A DNA stretch of 64,000 nucleotides from Planctomycetaceae bacterium (GTDB lineage Bacteria > Planctomycetota > Phycisphaerae > UBA1845 > UTPLA1), in contig CP030884.1 of NCBI GenBank assembly GCA_006969385.1, positions 3,782,001 to 3,846,000 on the forward strand, in the 5' to 3' direction. Below, piece by piece: positions 53,101 to 61,392 of this stretch. A program made the translations under genes and the position numbers. A model generated the notes under the pieces. It worked only from the letters and a program-made list of their open reading frames with translations. It was not told the origin of the DNA and made no database searches. The first letter of the stretch is position 1. Every line of letters starts with the position of its first letter.

Positions 53101-53786
53101 GAAGTGTGTACGGTGGCGAAGCCACGGGCAATGCCATCGTTGCCTTTGATGAAGATGAAACGGCGTACGAAGCCGAGATCATTTTCCGCGACGTGCAGTT
53201 AGAGCAGATCGTTGCCGAGCAGACAGCAGGTCAGCGACCCGAATCGAAGATTGACGAAGAAGAGGAGGAACGAGACCGCGCGCAAGGGTTGGTCGTTGGC
53301 GAATTCAAGTTACAAGGGCTTTCCGGGCCCAACGGCTTCCGCGAAGGCGCCGGAACGGTACAAATCCGCGAGGCACAAGTGTGGAAGTTGCCGGTCATGT
53401 TGCTTATTTTTCAAGTGCTGGCATTGGCGCCAGACGAAAATGTGTTTCATGATGGGCGCTTGGACTTATATCTAATAGACGATTTGCTCTACTTGCGCAA
53501 GATCGATTTGCAGGGCAACGCGTTGTCGTTTGTGGGCGGCGGCAAGGTAAATCTCGATACACGCGACATTGACCTGCGGCTGCTGGCAGCGAGCCCCGTG
53601 CGATTGAACGTTCCAATTCTCACCGAAATCCTCGAAGGTGTGGCGCGCGAAGCCAGTGAGATCGCCGTGAACGGCACGTTGGATGATCCAAATGTCGAGC
53701 CGCAGCCATTTAACAAAACGCGCGATGTGATCGAAACGCTATTTCCAAAGCTGCCCGTCCCACAAGAGCGTCGCTCCGGTCGATAA
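50133..53786 (+). CDS. AsmA-like (TamB/YhdP-type) envelope protein
   Basis: 1217 residues, GTG start overlapping the previous stop. One N-terminal membrane helix (IGLILFAVFCFFFAAYTI) anchors a very long beta-rich domain with repeated units such as GNASVNGYVNNRTDY, LRLSGRIDYIGETLNGSLAIDLKNIAF and LSASIANLRFSRDANG. The C-terminus, NALSFVGGGKVNLDTRDIDLRLLAASP followed by VNGTLDDPNVEPQPFN, is the AsmA_2/DUF3971-type ending. Such proteins bridge the periplasm and move or organise lipids. In an operon with a GT39-like protein it may take part in outer-membrane lipid handling; this is inference. Confidence 0.82.
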   Translation: MTRRLRRQSHSLRDLREFVTNRSAVRFPTSIARRRIGLILFAVFCFFFAAYTISTTSESIRARAVRVLKKLTPGGVEIEVGRASFKMFEGITLHDVHIYLPYDKEIDEDAIDRSDREVFAVEKLQLEHDPWRLLIGDLRIERVLAVKPTIVLSYNLESGKRNWELLYKRRRRERTRMPFRPVVTIRSAEAVVVAVHEDGTREQHVEKLDADVRPSKQSDSGYNIEIRRYSNPIGRASVHFDPVAGVVSNSPFFPTSTVRTQLPAVAQELFDSLALEGDVRLSRYVFDRETDAQRDMRIKFENVTCIIPLWLTAGLQKPGPNDDKDADLLEPLVTLRELKGKVELIAEDILVDVKGTMNGVPCLIYGKLVRGGGDITTLGMDLHIDADEFAAFEGKARNRILADARFPNELRSFLEDFDPHGNMDISLHLLRDANSPGTLRVNGVIDLHGIDGAARWFPFRLYNITGKTRFDGWDIYIEDIRGNHGVGNASVNGYVNNRTDYSAFTLDIRSTGIPLDTHLFGAMPDRYQSVWRRFMPYGSADVRVRLDREGGPKPGPRPHLDIVITADLRDAVAIFRPWPRRITDIDGRLEIENDRIRINNFTARADGAPILLDGYTILEPDRPTEIELRIEASELPIDDEIATAFGESLASFSPRGKANIIGRLFENGSTDDLEWDLDVQFTGNQIRYENFPYTLSDVTADCRVETKRVQVRELRGVNGDSNITANASWDRSGVEQDVTVDVSSPSLALTTELYNALPQTVRDVWKMLSPAGRVRVSSRQHFIGEGDTQRHRHDTEIQLLGNTAKFSAFPLPLSELRGTVQVDNDGVDIRNVSGRLGNGALRLSGRIDYIGETLNGSLAIDLKNIAFDRAFINACPPDLREWLRGAAPAGALSASIANLRFSRDANGRFSWDIVGKIDLHDFTGQLGVELSKANGVIEGSCRIDSDGSVLIDTNLNVSKVQLGGWTMTGAKGHLVSRPEDGVLILESVFGSVYGGEATGNAIVAFDEDETAYEAEIIFRDVQLEQIVAEQTAGQRPESKIDEEEEERDRAQGLVVGEFKLQGLSGPNGFREGAGTVQIREAQVWKLPVMLLIFQVLALAPDENVFHDGRLDLYLIDDLLYLRKIDLQGNALSFVGGGKVNLDTRDIDLRLLAASPVRLNVPILTEILEGVAREASEIAVNGTLDDPNVEPQPFNKTRDVIETLFPKLPVPQERRSGR

Positions 53787-53820
53787 CACCTCAATTAACC
53801 AGATACGTAAAAATGGAGGA

Positions 53821-53851
53821 AGCGGACCCGGGAGATTCTCCCACGTCCGCT
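53821..53851 (-). terminator. terminator after flagellin gene (minus strand)
   Basis: AGCGGAC, then an inner stem GGGAG/CTCCC, then GTCCGCT. On the minus strand it is followed by TCCTCCATTTTTA. A second smaller palindrome, CCAGGCCAGGGCCTGG, lies at 53867-53882. The genes on both sides converge, so it may serve both. Confidence 0.75.
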
Positions 53852-53917
53852 CCACTCCGTTCCCCACCAGGCCAGGGCCTGGACCTGGTTCTGTCAAATT
53901 CTGTTACCGCTATTCGC

Positions 53918-55315
53918 TTAGAACAGCGACAGAATTCGAGCCGATTGCTGATTGGCCACGCCCAGCAGCGCGGTTTGCGACTGCAGCAGTACGTTTTGTC
54001 GCGATAGCTCTGCAGTTGCCGTCGCAAAGTCCACATCGTTAATCGAGCCGCGGGCCGATTCGAGTGCGACCTTGGTGGAGTTCAAGGCGTTAATCGACGA
54101 GTTGACCTGAAAGCGCTGGAAGCCCCCGATGCGGCCGCGCTGATTGGCAACCTGATTGATGGCCTGCTTGGCGATCAACACCGCGTTGTTGGCGTTAGAT
54201 GACAAGTCATTAGAGCCACCGCTGCGCAATTCGCTCAGGAAGCCCACCGTGCCATCGCCCAATTCGTTCGCGAAAAGAGCGTTGATGCCAATCGTCGATT
54301 GCGTATTGCTCGCCGTTCCCAACTGGAACGTCAAGCCGCCATCGGAGATATCGATCGTGCCGACCGAACCCGAGGTGGTGTTACCCGTTTCCGTCAGCGT
54401 GAACTGACCGCTGGTGCCGTTACTATTGAAGTTCACTTGCAGACCATCGACGAATGCGTTCTGGCCGTTGACGGTAACGACGGCGTCGGTACCGGTGGTC
54501 TGCTGCACGCCGGTGGCAAAGTCCGAGTCACCGCTGATGTAGCTGGCGGCGACGAATGCGTCGGAGCCGAATTCGCGGCTTTGCAGCGTGAGGTCGGAAC
54601 CGTTGACGGCGGCCGATACGCCCGTTTCAGACGCGGCGGCAATGATCTTGTCGCGGATGTCCGTAATCGTGTCGCTGGCGGCGACGGTAATCGTCGCCGT
54701 ACCGGCGGTACCGGTAACACTGAACTCGGCGGCGCTAATGCCCGTCAGGCTACTCGCGAGCGTTGCAGATGCAACGGTACCTGCGGATTCGACGTTGACC
54801 GAGAAGCTTTGGCTCGTGTTGGTGCTCGGACGTGAAAACAGCTTCACGTCATTCAGGAGCGTCGGCGATGATGCCGTGGCGCGGATCGCCTGCTGACCGT
54901 CGAGCAGACGTTTACCGTTAAACGTGGTTGTCCCCACGATGCGGTTAATGCTATCAATCGCGTTGTCGATCTGCGCCTGATTAGCGGAGATTTCGGCAGC
55001 GCTCAAACCACCCGAGCTGGTGCTCTGCGCGGCCAGCGATTCGATTTCGCTGAGCAGGTCGCCGATTTCACCCAATGCCGAATCGGCAACGTCCAATACG
55101 GAATTGGCGCGCTGACCGTTATTGATGGCCGCATCCACGGCCGTCAATTCGGCGCTCAGGCTTTGCACGGCGATGAGGCCCGCCGGATCGTCAGATCCCT
55201 TGTTAATGTTGAAACCGGTCGAGAGCTTGGTGAGCGTATTCGACTGGTCGTTGGAGGTGCTGTTCAAAATGTTGAGCAGCGACAGCGTGTTCACATTGTT
55301 GACAGTAAGGCCCAT
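53918..55315 (-). CDS. fliC: flagellin
   Basis: 465 residues. The N-terminal D0/D1 region (VNTLSLLNILNSTSNDQSNTLTKLSTG, INKGSDDPAGLIAVQSLSAELTAVDAAI) and the C-terminal partner (FATATAELSRQNVLLQSQTALL, ANQQSARILSLF) are conserved flagellin ends. The centre (about residues 150-380) is a Ser/Thr/Ala/Gly-rich beta region including flagellin-IN-like units. No flagellar, chaperone or secretion gene is near, so it is an isolated flagellin gene. AGAAGGGAAAGAG precedes the ATG. The gap upstream (55316-55690) is a long leader region. Confidence 0.95.
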   Translation of the reverse strand: MGLTVNNVNTLSLLNILNSTSNDQSNTLTKLSTGFNINKGSDDPAGLIAVQSLSAELTAVDAAINNGQRANSVLDVADSALGEIGDLLSEIESLAAQSTSSGGLSAAEISANQAQIDNAIDSINRIVGTTTFNGKRLLDGQQAIRATASSPTLLNDVKLFSRPSTNTSQSFSVNVESAGTVASATLASSLTGISAAEFSVTGTAGTATITVAASDTITDIRDKIIAAASETGVSAAVNGSDLTLQSREFGSDAFVAASYISGDSDFATGVQQTTGTDAVVTVNGQNAFVDGLQVNFNSNGTSGQFTLTETGNTTSGSVGTIDISDGGLTFQLGTASNTQSTIGINALFANELGDGTVGFLSELRSGGSNDLSSNANNAVLIAKQAINQVANQRGRIGGFQRFQVNSSINALNSTKVALESARGSINDVDFATATAELSRQNVLLQSQTALLGVANQQSARILSLF

Positions 55316-55690
55316 GACTCTTTCCCTTCTTACAGGTGAGGAACATTTCCACCCGCACCAGCAATACTGCTAACAGCAGCCATCACCGTTTTCAGTGCAG
55401 GCAGACGTCATTTCGCCCAACTGCCGGGAAAGACTAAGATATAACCTCGATTTGATGGATATTTCTGAGGGGCGGTAAAAGCTGATATAAGCTATTTGTC
55501 TAAATGCATTTACAAGTCACGTCCGCAAGTGCGATCGTCCGCTTTTGGGCTGTTGGCAGAATTACGCGGGCTTCGTCCGTTTTGCGACGCGCGATAATGC
55601 GTTAACAAGCGCGGTTGATACGGTGAGGTTCAAGAGTTGATAGGGTTTGCTTAGCAAAACGCCTGGCGTTTGGAGACGGATGCATCGCGA
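55316..55690. other. flagellin upstream region, nothing identified
   Basis: About 375 bases, AT-rich around 55440-55500. I looked for sigma28 and sigma54 type boxes on the minus strand and found none that convinced me. No hairpin or repeat. Confidence 0.4.
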
Positions 55691-56302
55691 TTAAGACGAT
55701 GTTGATGTGGTCGTCGGCGTCTTTTTCGGGCGTCGCTGGCTTTGCAGGATTTCTTCACCGTAGCGTGCCAGCTGATCGCGCGAGCGTGGGCCGAGAAAGC
55801 GCCATTCGTCATTCTCTTTGCCAATTAAAAGAAAGGCCTGATTATCGCGCGTCTTGGTCGTGGGCGCGAAATTTTCCAGATCGTACTCGACGACGAGTAG
55901 ATACTGTTCGCGCTTCTCATCTTCGCCAGTGGGCAACTCGCGCAGCGCCAGAATGCGTGCGCTACTGAGCACGTTAAACATCGACTCGAAGCGTTCGGGC
56001 GAAACTTCCTGAGCGTTGTCACTCGTATACAGAAGGCGAAATTCCGAATACTTGGCTTCGGCGCACACGCGGAAGAAACGGTCGATAAAACGGTTCAAAT
56101 CGATATTGGTGGAGCGGATTTCTTCGGGAAAGTCAAAATCGGGCCGCATGGATGGATCGACGATCACGCCCGAGGGGAAAATCTCGTCGATGTTGTAAAC
56201 ATTTTGATCCTGCCGGGTGACGACATAAACCGCCGTCAACAGACCGGCGGCTAGAATCGTCATCAGAATCAACGGAGTTTTGCTGCGACCTCGATTCGCC
56301 AT
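55691..56302 (-). CDS. membrane-anchored unknown protein
   Basis: 203 residues from the ATG at 56302. One N-terminal helix TPLILMTILAAGLLTAVYVVTR, then a soluble, probably periplasmic domain: NIDLNRFIDRFFRVCAEAKYSEFRLLYTS ... YLLVVEYDLENFAPTTKTRDNQAFLLIGKENDEWRFLGP. The pattern (helical half followed by strands ending in W-R-F) resembles NTF2/DUF4878-like small domains, but I do not assign it. The tail is Thr/Ser/Lys-rich. It lies 56 bases after smpB on the same strand, and may be co-transcribed with it. Confidence 0.65.
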   Translation of the reverse strand: MANRGRSKTPLILMTILAAGLLTAVYVVTRQDQNVYNIDEIFPSGVIVDPSMRPDFDFPEEIRSTNIDLNRFIDRFFRVCAEAKYSEFRLLYTSDNAQEVSPERFESMFNVLSSARILALRELPTGEDEKREQYLLVVEYDLENFAPTTKTRDNQAFLLIGKENDEWRFLGPRSRDQLARYGEEILQSQRRPKKTPTTTSTSS

Positions 56303-56358
56303 GGTTAGTAGGGTATCGCGTGATGATGTTTTAGGACAGTGCGAAATCGCCAATGGCC

Positions 56359-56850
56359 TTAGTATCGTTCGCGACCGGCCCGCTGTATGTCGCGCATATC
56401 TTGCTTCTTTTTGGCGTCCTGGCGTTTGTCGTGCAGCTTTTTGCCCACGGCCAAGCCCAATAACACCTTGGCGCGGCCGGCGTCGTTGAAATAGACCTTG
56501 AGGGGGATGACCGTCTGGCCCTTGATCTTGACCTTGGCGAACAGCTTTTGGATTTCGCGTTTATGAAGCAGCAATTCCTTTACGCGCTTGGGCTCGTGGT
56601 TGAAACGGTTGCCTTGTTCGTAGGGCTGGATTTGAAAGTTGTGCAGAAACGCCGCGTTGTCGGTGATGCGGGCGTAGGATTCCTGCAGGCTGGCGCTTCC
56701 CAAGCGCAGGCTTTTGACCTCGGTTCCGCGCAGCACGATTCCGGCTTCCAGGGTCTCCAAAATATGAAATTCGTGTCGGGCTTTGCGATTTTCGAGCGTG
56801 GGGGCTCCTGCTTTGGACTTGCCGTCTTTTTTCTTAACTGACTTACTCAT
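56359..56850 (-). CDS. smpB: tmRNA-binding protein SmpB
   Basis: SmpB carries tmRNA to stalled ribosomes. The 163-residue protein has NRKARHEFHILETLEAGIVLRGTEVKSLR, the FHNFQIQPY-like FLHNFQIQPYEQGN, REIQKLFAKVKIKGQTVIPLKVYFN and the basic C-terminal tail (GKKLHDKRQDAKKKQD), all typical. The tail normally becomes helical in the mRNA channel. A Lys-rich 17-residue N-terminal extension is present. Divergent from the ECF sigma gene, 91 bases apart. I found no tmRNA gene in the window. Confidence 0.95.
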   Translation of the reverse strand: MSKSVKKKDGKSKAGAPTLENRKARHEFHILETLEAGIVLRGTEVKSLRLGSASLQESYARITDNAAFLHNFQIQPYEQGNRFNHEPKRVKELLLHKREIQKLFAKVKIKGQTVIPLKVYFNDAGRAKVLLGLAVGKKLHDKRQDAKKKQDMRDIQRAGRERY

Positions 56851-56941
56851 AAGGAGTTACCGATATAATCGCTCAAAATCTGCGTCGGGATAATTGATAT
56901 GTAACCGGACAACGACCGTAAAGTATAATATGGCGAGAGCA

Positions 56942-57574
56942 ATGAACACGGAAGCGGACAACGGGCGTCTGACGCCTTCCGAGGAAAAAGAACTGATCTC
57001 GCGCGCCCAGCGCGGGTGTCAGACCAGTGCGCGCGAACTGATCGCTGCACACCAGGATCGTTTGCATGCGTTTATTTGGCGCATGGTCCGCAACGACCAC
57101 GACGCGGAAGAGATTTGTCAGGATGCGTTCCTGCGCGCCTTCCAATCATTGGATAAGTTTGACTTCCAATATCGTTTCAGCACGTGGCTTTTCACCATCG
57201 GTTATCGCATCTGCCTGAACCTTTTGCGCAAACGCAAGGACTTCTCGGGCGATATGGATTTTTCGATTGTTGAGACAGATGGCCGCAGCCGCGCTGAATC
57301 TGATGTGTATGAAGAGGTAGCCAACAGTGACGAAGCTCGCCGACTGAAGGAATTGATCTGGGAGTCGGTGGAGGATCTCACGCCGCAGCAACGGGCAACG
57401 GTTTTGCTTTTCTACAAGGAAGGCATGAGTTGCCAGGATATTGGAACGGTACTCGAGATACCGGCGGCAACGGTCAAAAGTCACTTACATCGTGCACGTG
57501 CACGGTTGAAAGGCATGTTGGAACGTCACCTGGTGGAGGATTGGTCGCAAGTCCGATTTGGGATGTGCGGCTAA
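56942..57574 (+). CDS. ECF-type RNA polymerase sigma factor
   Basis: 210 residues from the ATG at 56942 (MNTEADNGRL); an ATG at 56930 is also in frame. Region 2: LISRAQRGCQTSARELIAAHQDRLHAFIWRM, DAEEICQDAFLRAFQSLDKF and STWLFTIGYRICLNLLRKRK. Region 4: LTPQQRATVLLFYKEGMSCQDIGTVL, PAATVKSHLHRARARLKGML. It is followed after a 24-base gap by a zinc-type anti-sigma gene, the standard arrangement. A TATAAT sits at 56924-56929, right before the start, but no good -35 is visible. Confidence 0.94.
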   Translation: MNTEADNGRLTPSEEKELISRAQRGCQTSARELIAAHQDRLHAFIWRMVRNDHDAEEICQDAFLRAFQSLDKFDFQYRFSTWLFTIGYRICLNLLRKRKDFSGDMDFSIVETDGRSRAESDVYEEVANSDEARRLKELIWESVEDLTPQQRATVLLFYKEGMSCQDIGTVLEIPAATVKSHLHRARARLKGMLERHLVEDWSQVRFGMCG

Positions 57575-57598
57575 CGAACAGGGGTAGGCATAGTGTTG

Positions 57599-58282
57599 AT
57601 GACATGTCGACATGTAGGACAGCTTCGCGATAACTATCTGGACGGCGAATTATCGTCGAGCCTGACGGCCGAGATTCATGCGCACTTGTTGCAGTGTTCG
57701 GCCTGTCGAGAACAGATGGAGATGCTGCGCGCCTGCGGCGATGTGATCGCCAAAGATAACGAAGTGCCGGCGCTCGATGAAGGCTTTGCGAGCCGCGTAA
57801 TGGCTTCGCTGCCAACGCGCGAGCTGGCCGAGCCGGTCGTGGCGACGACCATCGAGTTCGAACAGGTCACCGCAACGCAGCGCATGCTCAAGGCGGCGTG
57901 GATGCCGGCCTTGGCGGCGATGTTGTTCCTGACGGTATTGATTTGGCCGACGACGAATGTCGATCCAAAGCGGTCGACAGGTCCGGGTGTCGTGGCCGGT
58001 ACGAGCGTGACGGCCGCCGATCTTGGTACACGACAGATGGCAGAGCCGGCCTTGGATTCGATCAACTCCACCCGCTTGGCGTTACGGGACGTTAGCGACG
58101 TGGTGTCGTTGTCGGTCGAGCAGGTTGGTGAGTCGTTGCAGCAGGGCCTTAATGATAAGGCACCGACAACGGAAGATTCCGCTTTCTCGGTTCTCGATAT
58201 CTTGTTCGCACCGATGGAAATGGCGCTCACACCGGACGATCGGCCGGCCGAATCGAAGGAAGACGACATCGTTCGATTCTAA
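57599..58282 (+). CDS. zinc-finger anti-sigma factor
   Basis: 227 residues from the ATG at 57599; GTG and TTG codons just before it are alternatives. The N-terminus has the anti-sigma zinc motif LTAEIHAHLLQCSACREQME (His-x3-Cys-x2-Cys), preceded by MTCRHVGQLRDNYLDGELSS. A single membrane helix follows near residue 105 (WMPALAAMLFLTVLIWP) and the rest is periplasmic and of low complexity. It should hold the sigma factor encoded just upstream at the membrane until a signal acts. What the signal is cannot be read here. A terminator ends the pair at 58319. Confidence 0.88.
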   Translation: MTCRHVGQLRDNYLDGELSSSLTAEIHAHLLQCSACREQMEMLRACGDVIAKDNEVPALDEGFASRVMASLPTRELAEPVVATTIEFEQVTATQRMLKAAWMPALAAMLFLTVLIWPTTNVDPKRSTGPGVVAGTSVTAADLGTRQMAEPALDSINSTRLALRDVSDVVSLSVEQVGESLQQGLNDKAPTTEDSAFSVLDILFAPMEMALTPDDRPAESKEDDIVRF

Positions 58283-58318
58283 GTCTCGCGATGCAACGCG
58301 AATCTCTGAAAAAATGAC

Positions 58319-58355
58319 AAAGCTCGATCGGCCCATTGGCTGGTCGAGCTTTTTT
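58319..58355 (+). terminator. terminator after the sigma/anti-sigma pair
   Basis: AAAGCTCGA ... TCGAGCTTT with a 16-base centre, followed by a T run. Located 40 bases after the anti-sigma stop and before the next gene. Confidence 0.85.
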
Positions 58356-58404
58356 GTTTCTACTGCTCGGCGTTCGGCTTGGTTTTTTTAAAGGATGTTT
58401 CATT

Positions 58405-60369
58405 ATGCAATTGGTCAGGATGACGGCATTGCAAGTTTCAGCGCTCACGTTTGTGATCTCGCTGGGATATCGGGTGCAAGTGCACGCCGAGTCGCCCGAT
58501 TTGGCGCGGCTGGCACCCAACGATGCGGAGTTCTACGCGGAGTTTCGCGGGCTAAGCGATTTGCACGATCGCTTTGAATCGATGGGCGTTTGGCAGGCGT
58601 TGCGCGGTTACGCCGAAGGCGACACCGGTGAGAGCGATCGTTGGCAACGACAGACCGAAGCGTCGTTGGGGATGACCAGCGACGAGTTGATCGACACGCT
58701 ACTTGGGAATCGCGCCGCTATCTTCGCCAAGACACCGTCCGACTGGCAGGATGGCGTGGTGATTGCCGAACTCAAATCGGCGGCGGATGTGGCTCGAATG
58801 TTGAAACGCTGGGGCGTGGAGACGAAGGCCGCGGCCGACACGATCACCGAGCATCAGATCGGCAAGTCACTGACGTGCGCGACCATGAGCAACCTCATGA
58901 TTCTCGGTCGCGCCGACAGCGAAGACCGTGGCTATAAGCGTGCCTTGACCTTGCTGCGCGAGCAGTCGCGTGCGCACCTCGCGGGCCGCACGGATTTTGC
59001 GGCGTTGCGCAGCCACCTTTCAGATACGCCGGCAGGCGTGGTATATGCGAAATGGCCGCCGTCTCATCCGTACTCGATCCTCGGCTGCCAAACCTTGATG
59101 GCCGGTTTCTATTTCGATCAGACGATTACGCGATGTCGGCTGGTGGGACACCTTCAAGATAAGGATTTCACGCCTCAGATTTTACCGAAGCGATTTTGGG
59201 CGCATCGACCGAACAACGAAGTCGCGTTTGTCGCCGCGCACATGCGAAATCCCGACGGCATGCTGGCATCTTCGACGCCGTCGATTTACACCAACGGTTT
59301 GTTGGGTGGATTGCTGAACAGCTTCGTGCCGTCGTCGGCGGATGGTACACCTCTCGCTGAGAGCATTGGGCCGCAGTTCAGCTTATCGTCCCTAACACGA
59401 AAAGATAAAAGCGAGCCGCTTTTACCAGATACGGCGTGCGTCTTTTCCTCTAAAGCGCCGCAGCAAGCAGTGCAACACCTGGAGCCGGTGTTATTGCTTC
59501 TGGGTAACCTTATCCGAATGATGGCGCCCGCCGAGGCTTCGACGACCGACGCAGTCGTGATTGAACGCAGGGAGATCGACGAAAGACGGGTGGCGTTGTT
59601 GCCGTGGGGGCGTTTGTTGGCGCTGCGCAAGGACTTTGCTTTCTTGAGCCCGATCGTTCTCGCTTGGTCCACCGACCGCGATGTTGTCGGTCTGGCCACG
59701 TCGACGCGCGCTCTAACGGGTTGCCTCGACTCGGTTAAGAACGACAGCGAGCGCTCGCGCGCCAAGACGAGCGACGTATGGAATCGCTTCGATGGGCGCG
59801 AGAACGGCGTGGTCGAGTGCGCTTACCTACGCGGCACGGCGTGGTCGAAAATTCTCGCGTCGTGGCTGGCCTATGCCGAGGAGCATTATCCGCAATTGGC
59901 GAATGATGGCTGGTGGCAGGTTTGGGCCGCCGATCGCATGATGCGCGAAGCGCAGTTGGGCTTGGGCTTGGTCAAATCCGACACGCAGCAAGCGGCTGCC
60001 GAGATTCGCGAAATTGCCGTCAACTCACCCGCACGCGGCAAACTTCGCATCGGTGACGCGATCGTTGGTGCCGCCGGTCGTGCGCTCGATTCGGACCGCC
60101 CGGCGCGCAGCGTCGCGCAACGGTATCACGACCGTGGGGCTTCGACGAACTTTCCGTTGATCGTGTTGCGCGAGGGCGAGCGCCTGCGAATCGACTTGCG
60201 CGTACCGCCATCGCCCGACCTGCGCCTTGCCAATTTCAAGCCTATCACGTCGATTCGGAAGATCGGCGAGCTACTCGGCGGTATTAAGACGATTGCCTAT
60301 ATGCGCTATCGCGCACAACCGGGTTGGCTCGATGCCGAGGTGATGGTGGATTGGGCGGAAGGGGATTAG
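58405..60369 (+). CDS. large exported unknown protein with PDZ-like C-terminus
   Basis: 654 residues from the ATG at 58405, preceded by AAGGATG. N-terminal signal peptide (MTALQVSALTFVISLGYRVQVHAES). The central part has no motif I recognise, but its overall shape (LAPNDAEFYAEFRGLSDL, SNLMILGRADSEDRG) is like DUF3352-type secreted planctomycete proteins, where the start is often phrased as 'no one is exempt from the threshold of an amount'. Residues about 545-610 (GKLRIGDAIVGAAGRALDSD, then FPLIVLREGERLRIDLRV) resemble a PDZ domain. Its 3' end overlaps that of the methyltransferase gene by 4 bases, tail to tail. Confidence 0.7.
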   Translation: MQLVRMTALQVSALTFVISLGYRVQVHAESPDLARLAPNDAEFYAEFRGLSDLHDRFESMGVWQALRGYAEGDTGESDRWQRQTEASLGMTSDELIDTLLGNRAAIFAKTPSDWQDGVVIAELKSAADVARMLKRWGVETKAAADTITEHQIGKSLTCATMSNLMILGRADSEDRGYKRALTLLREQSRAHLAGRTDFAALRSHLSDTPAGVVYAKWPPSHPYSILGCQTLMAGFYFDQTITRCRLVGHLQDKDFTPQILPKRFWAHRPNNEVAFVAAHMRNPDGMLASSTPSIYTNGLLGGLLNSFVPSSADGTPLAESIGPQFSLSSLTRKDKSEPLLPDTACVFSSKAPQQAVQHLEPVLLLLGNLIRMMAPAEASTTDAVVIERREIDERRVALLPWGRLLALRKDFAFLSPIVLAWSTDRDVVGLATSTRALTGCLDSVKNDSERSRAKTSDVWNRFDGRENGVVECAYLRGTAWSKILASWLAYAEEHYPQLANDGWWQVWAADRMMREAQLGLGLVKSDTQQAAAEIREIAVNSPARGKLRIGDAIVGAAGRALDSDRPARSVAQRYHDRGASTNFPLIVLREGERLRIDLRVPPSPDLRLANFKPITSIRKIGELLGGIKTIAYMRYRAQPGWLDAEVMVDWAEGD

Positions 60370-61277
60370 CCTGCATCGCGCAATCGCTTCCGTGCCAAAC
60401 GCACGGCCTCTTTAGAGGCATCGCAACCGTAGTATCGACGCTGTTGTTGGTGTGCGGCCACGAGTGTGGTACCGCTGCCGCAGAAAAAATCCGCCACCAA
60501 ATCGCCGGGATTGCTGGACGCGGCGAGGATTCGGTCGAGCAGGGCCAAAGGCTTCTGCGTGGGCCAACCGCAGCGCTCGCGTGCGACGGTCGAGAGAAAC
60601 GGAATATCCCAAACGTCGCTGATCAACGGTCCGTCCGGGTCGAAATACAAGCGGCCTTTTTTAGTCGTTTTGTAAGGTCGTCCGGTTTCTTCGTCATAGT
60701 TCAATCCGTCGGTGCGGAAGGTACCGCCGCGCTGCGGATGAAATGTGTGTTTGCCGCTGGATTTGGCGTACACGAGGATCGTGTCGTGCTTGCGTGCGAA
60801 CCAACGCTTAGCCGCGCCGCCGGTGCGATAGTGCCAAATGATCTCGTTGAGAAAGTTGCGGTCACCAAAGATCGTATCGAGCAGCACGCGCACGTAATGG
60901 GCGGCGCGATAGTCGAGTTGGACGTATAGCGTGCCGCTTCCCGGCAACAATCGATGGCATTCGACCAAGCGCGGCTGCAAGAAGGCGAGATACGTTTTGA
61001 TGCCGCCGGTCCAATTATCGGTGTAGGCATTGGCCGTTTTTTTCTTGGTCTTATCGCGCGCGGCGGCAGTGCGCGTGGTGTTCGAGAAAAACGGCGGGTC
61101 GATGTAGATTAGATCGCAGTACCCGTCTGGTAGCTGCTGCATCAAGTCGAGGTTGTCACCACAGGCGATGGTATTGTCGGCGATTGCAGATTTCGCACGC
61201 GCCTTACGCTCCGGGGCGTTTTTTCTTTTCGATGGCGAGGATTTTTGTAGCGCTTGCTTCTTTTTTGTTACGGCCAA
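60366..61277 (-). CDS. site-specific DNA methyltransferase (beta class, N4/N6 amino type)
   Basis: 303 residues. Motif IV, IDPPFFSN, at residues 59-66 comes before the SAM-binding motif I, ADFFCGSGTTLVAAH, near residue 262, which is the order of beta-class amino methyltransferases. DPPF is compatible with N6-adenine or N4-cytosine; I cannot say which. The N-terminus is a 30-residue Lys/Arg-rich stretch that may be an alternative start artefact: the reading begins with a TTG. No restriction enzyme or specificity subunit lies nearby, so it is an orphan methyltransferase. Its stop overlaps that of the neighbouring plus-strand gene. Confidence 0.88.
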   Translation of the reverse strand: MAVTKKKQALQKSSPSKRKNAPERKARAKSAIADNTIACGDNLDLMQQLPDGYCDLIYIDPPFFSNTTRTAAARDKTKKKTANAYTDNWTGGIKTYLAFLQPRLVECHRLLPGSGTLYVQLDYRAAHYVRVLLDTIFGDRNFLNEIIWHYRTGGAAKRWFARKHDTILVYAKSSGKHTFHPQRGGTFRTDGLNYDEETGRPYKTTKKGRLYFDPDGPLISDVWDIPFLSTVARERCGWPTQKPLALLDRILAASSNPGDLVADFFCGSGTTLVAAHQQQRRYYGCDASKEAVRLARKRLRDAG

Positions 61278-61392
61278 AATTTAGGTTCCTGTCGCAGGAA
61301 ACGCATTATTCGTGCGAGGCTGTGCAAATTGCGCCGCCCTTGCAATAATCGACATGGTTGCAGGTTCACCGATTTTGTAAAGGCACGACATC

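Noticed and set aside
60366..61277. Restriction-modification or phage-defence island
   Set aside because: Only a methyltransferase is present; neighbours are nadC, birA and an exported protein, and there are no signs of mobility.
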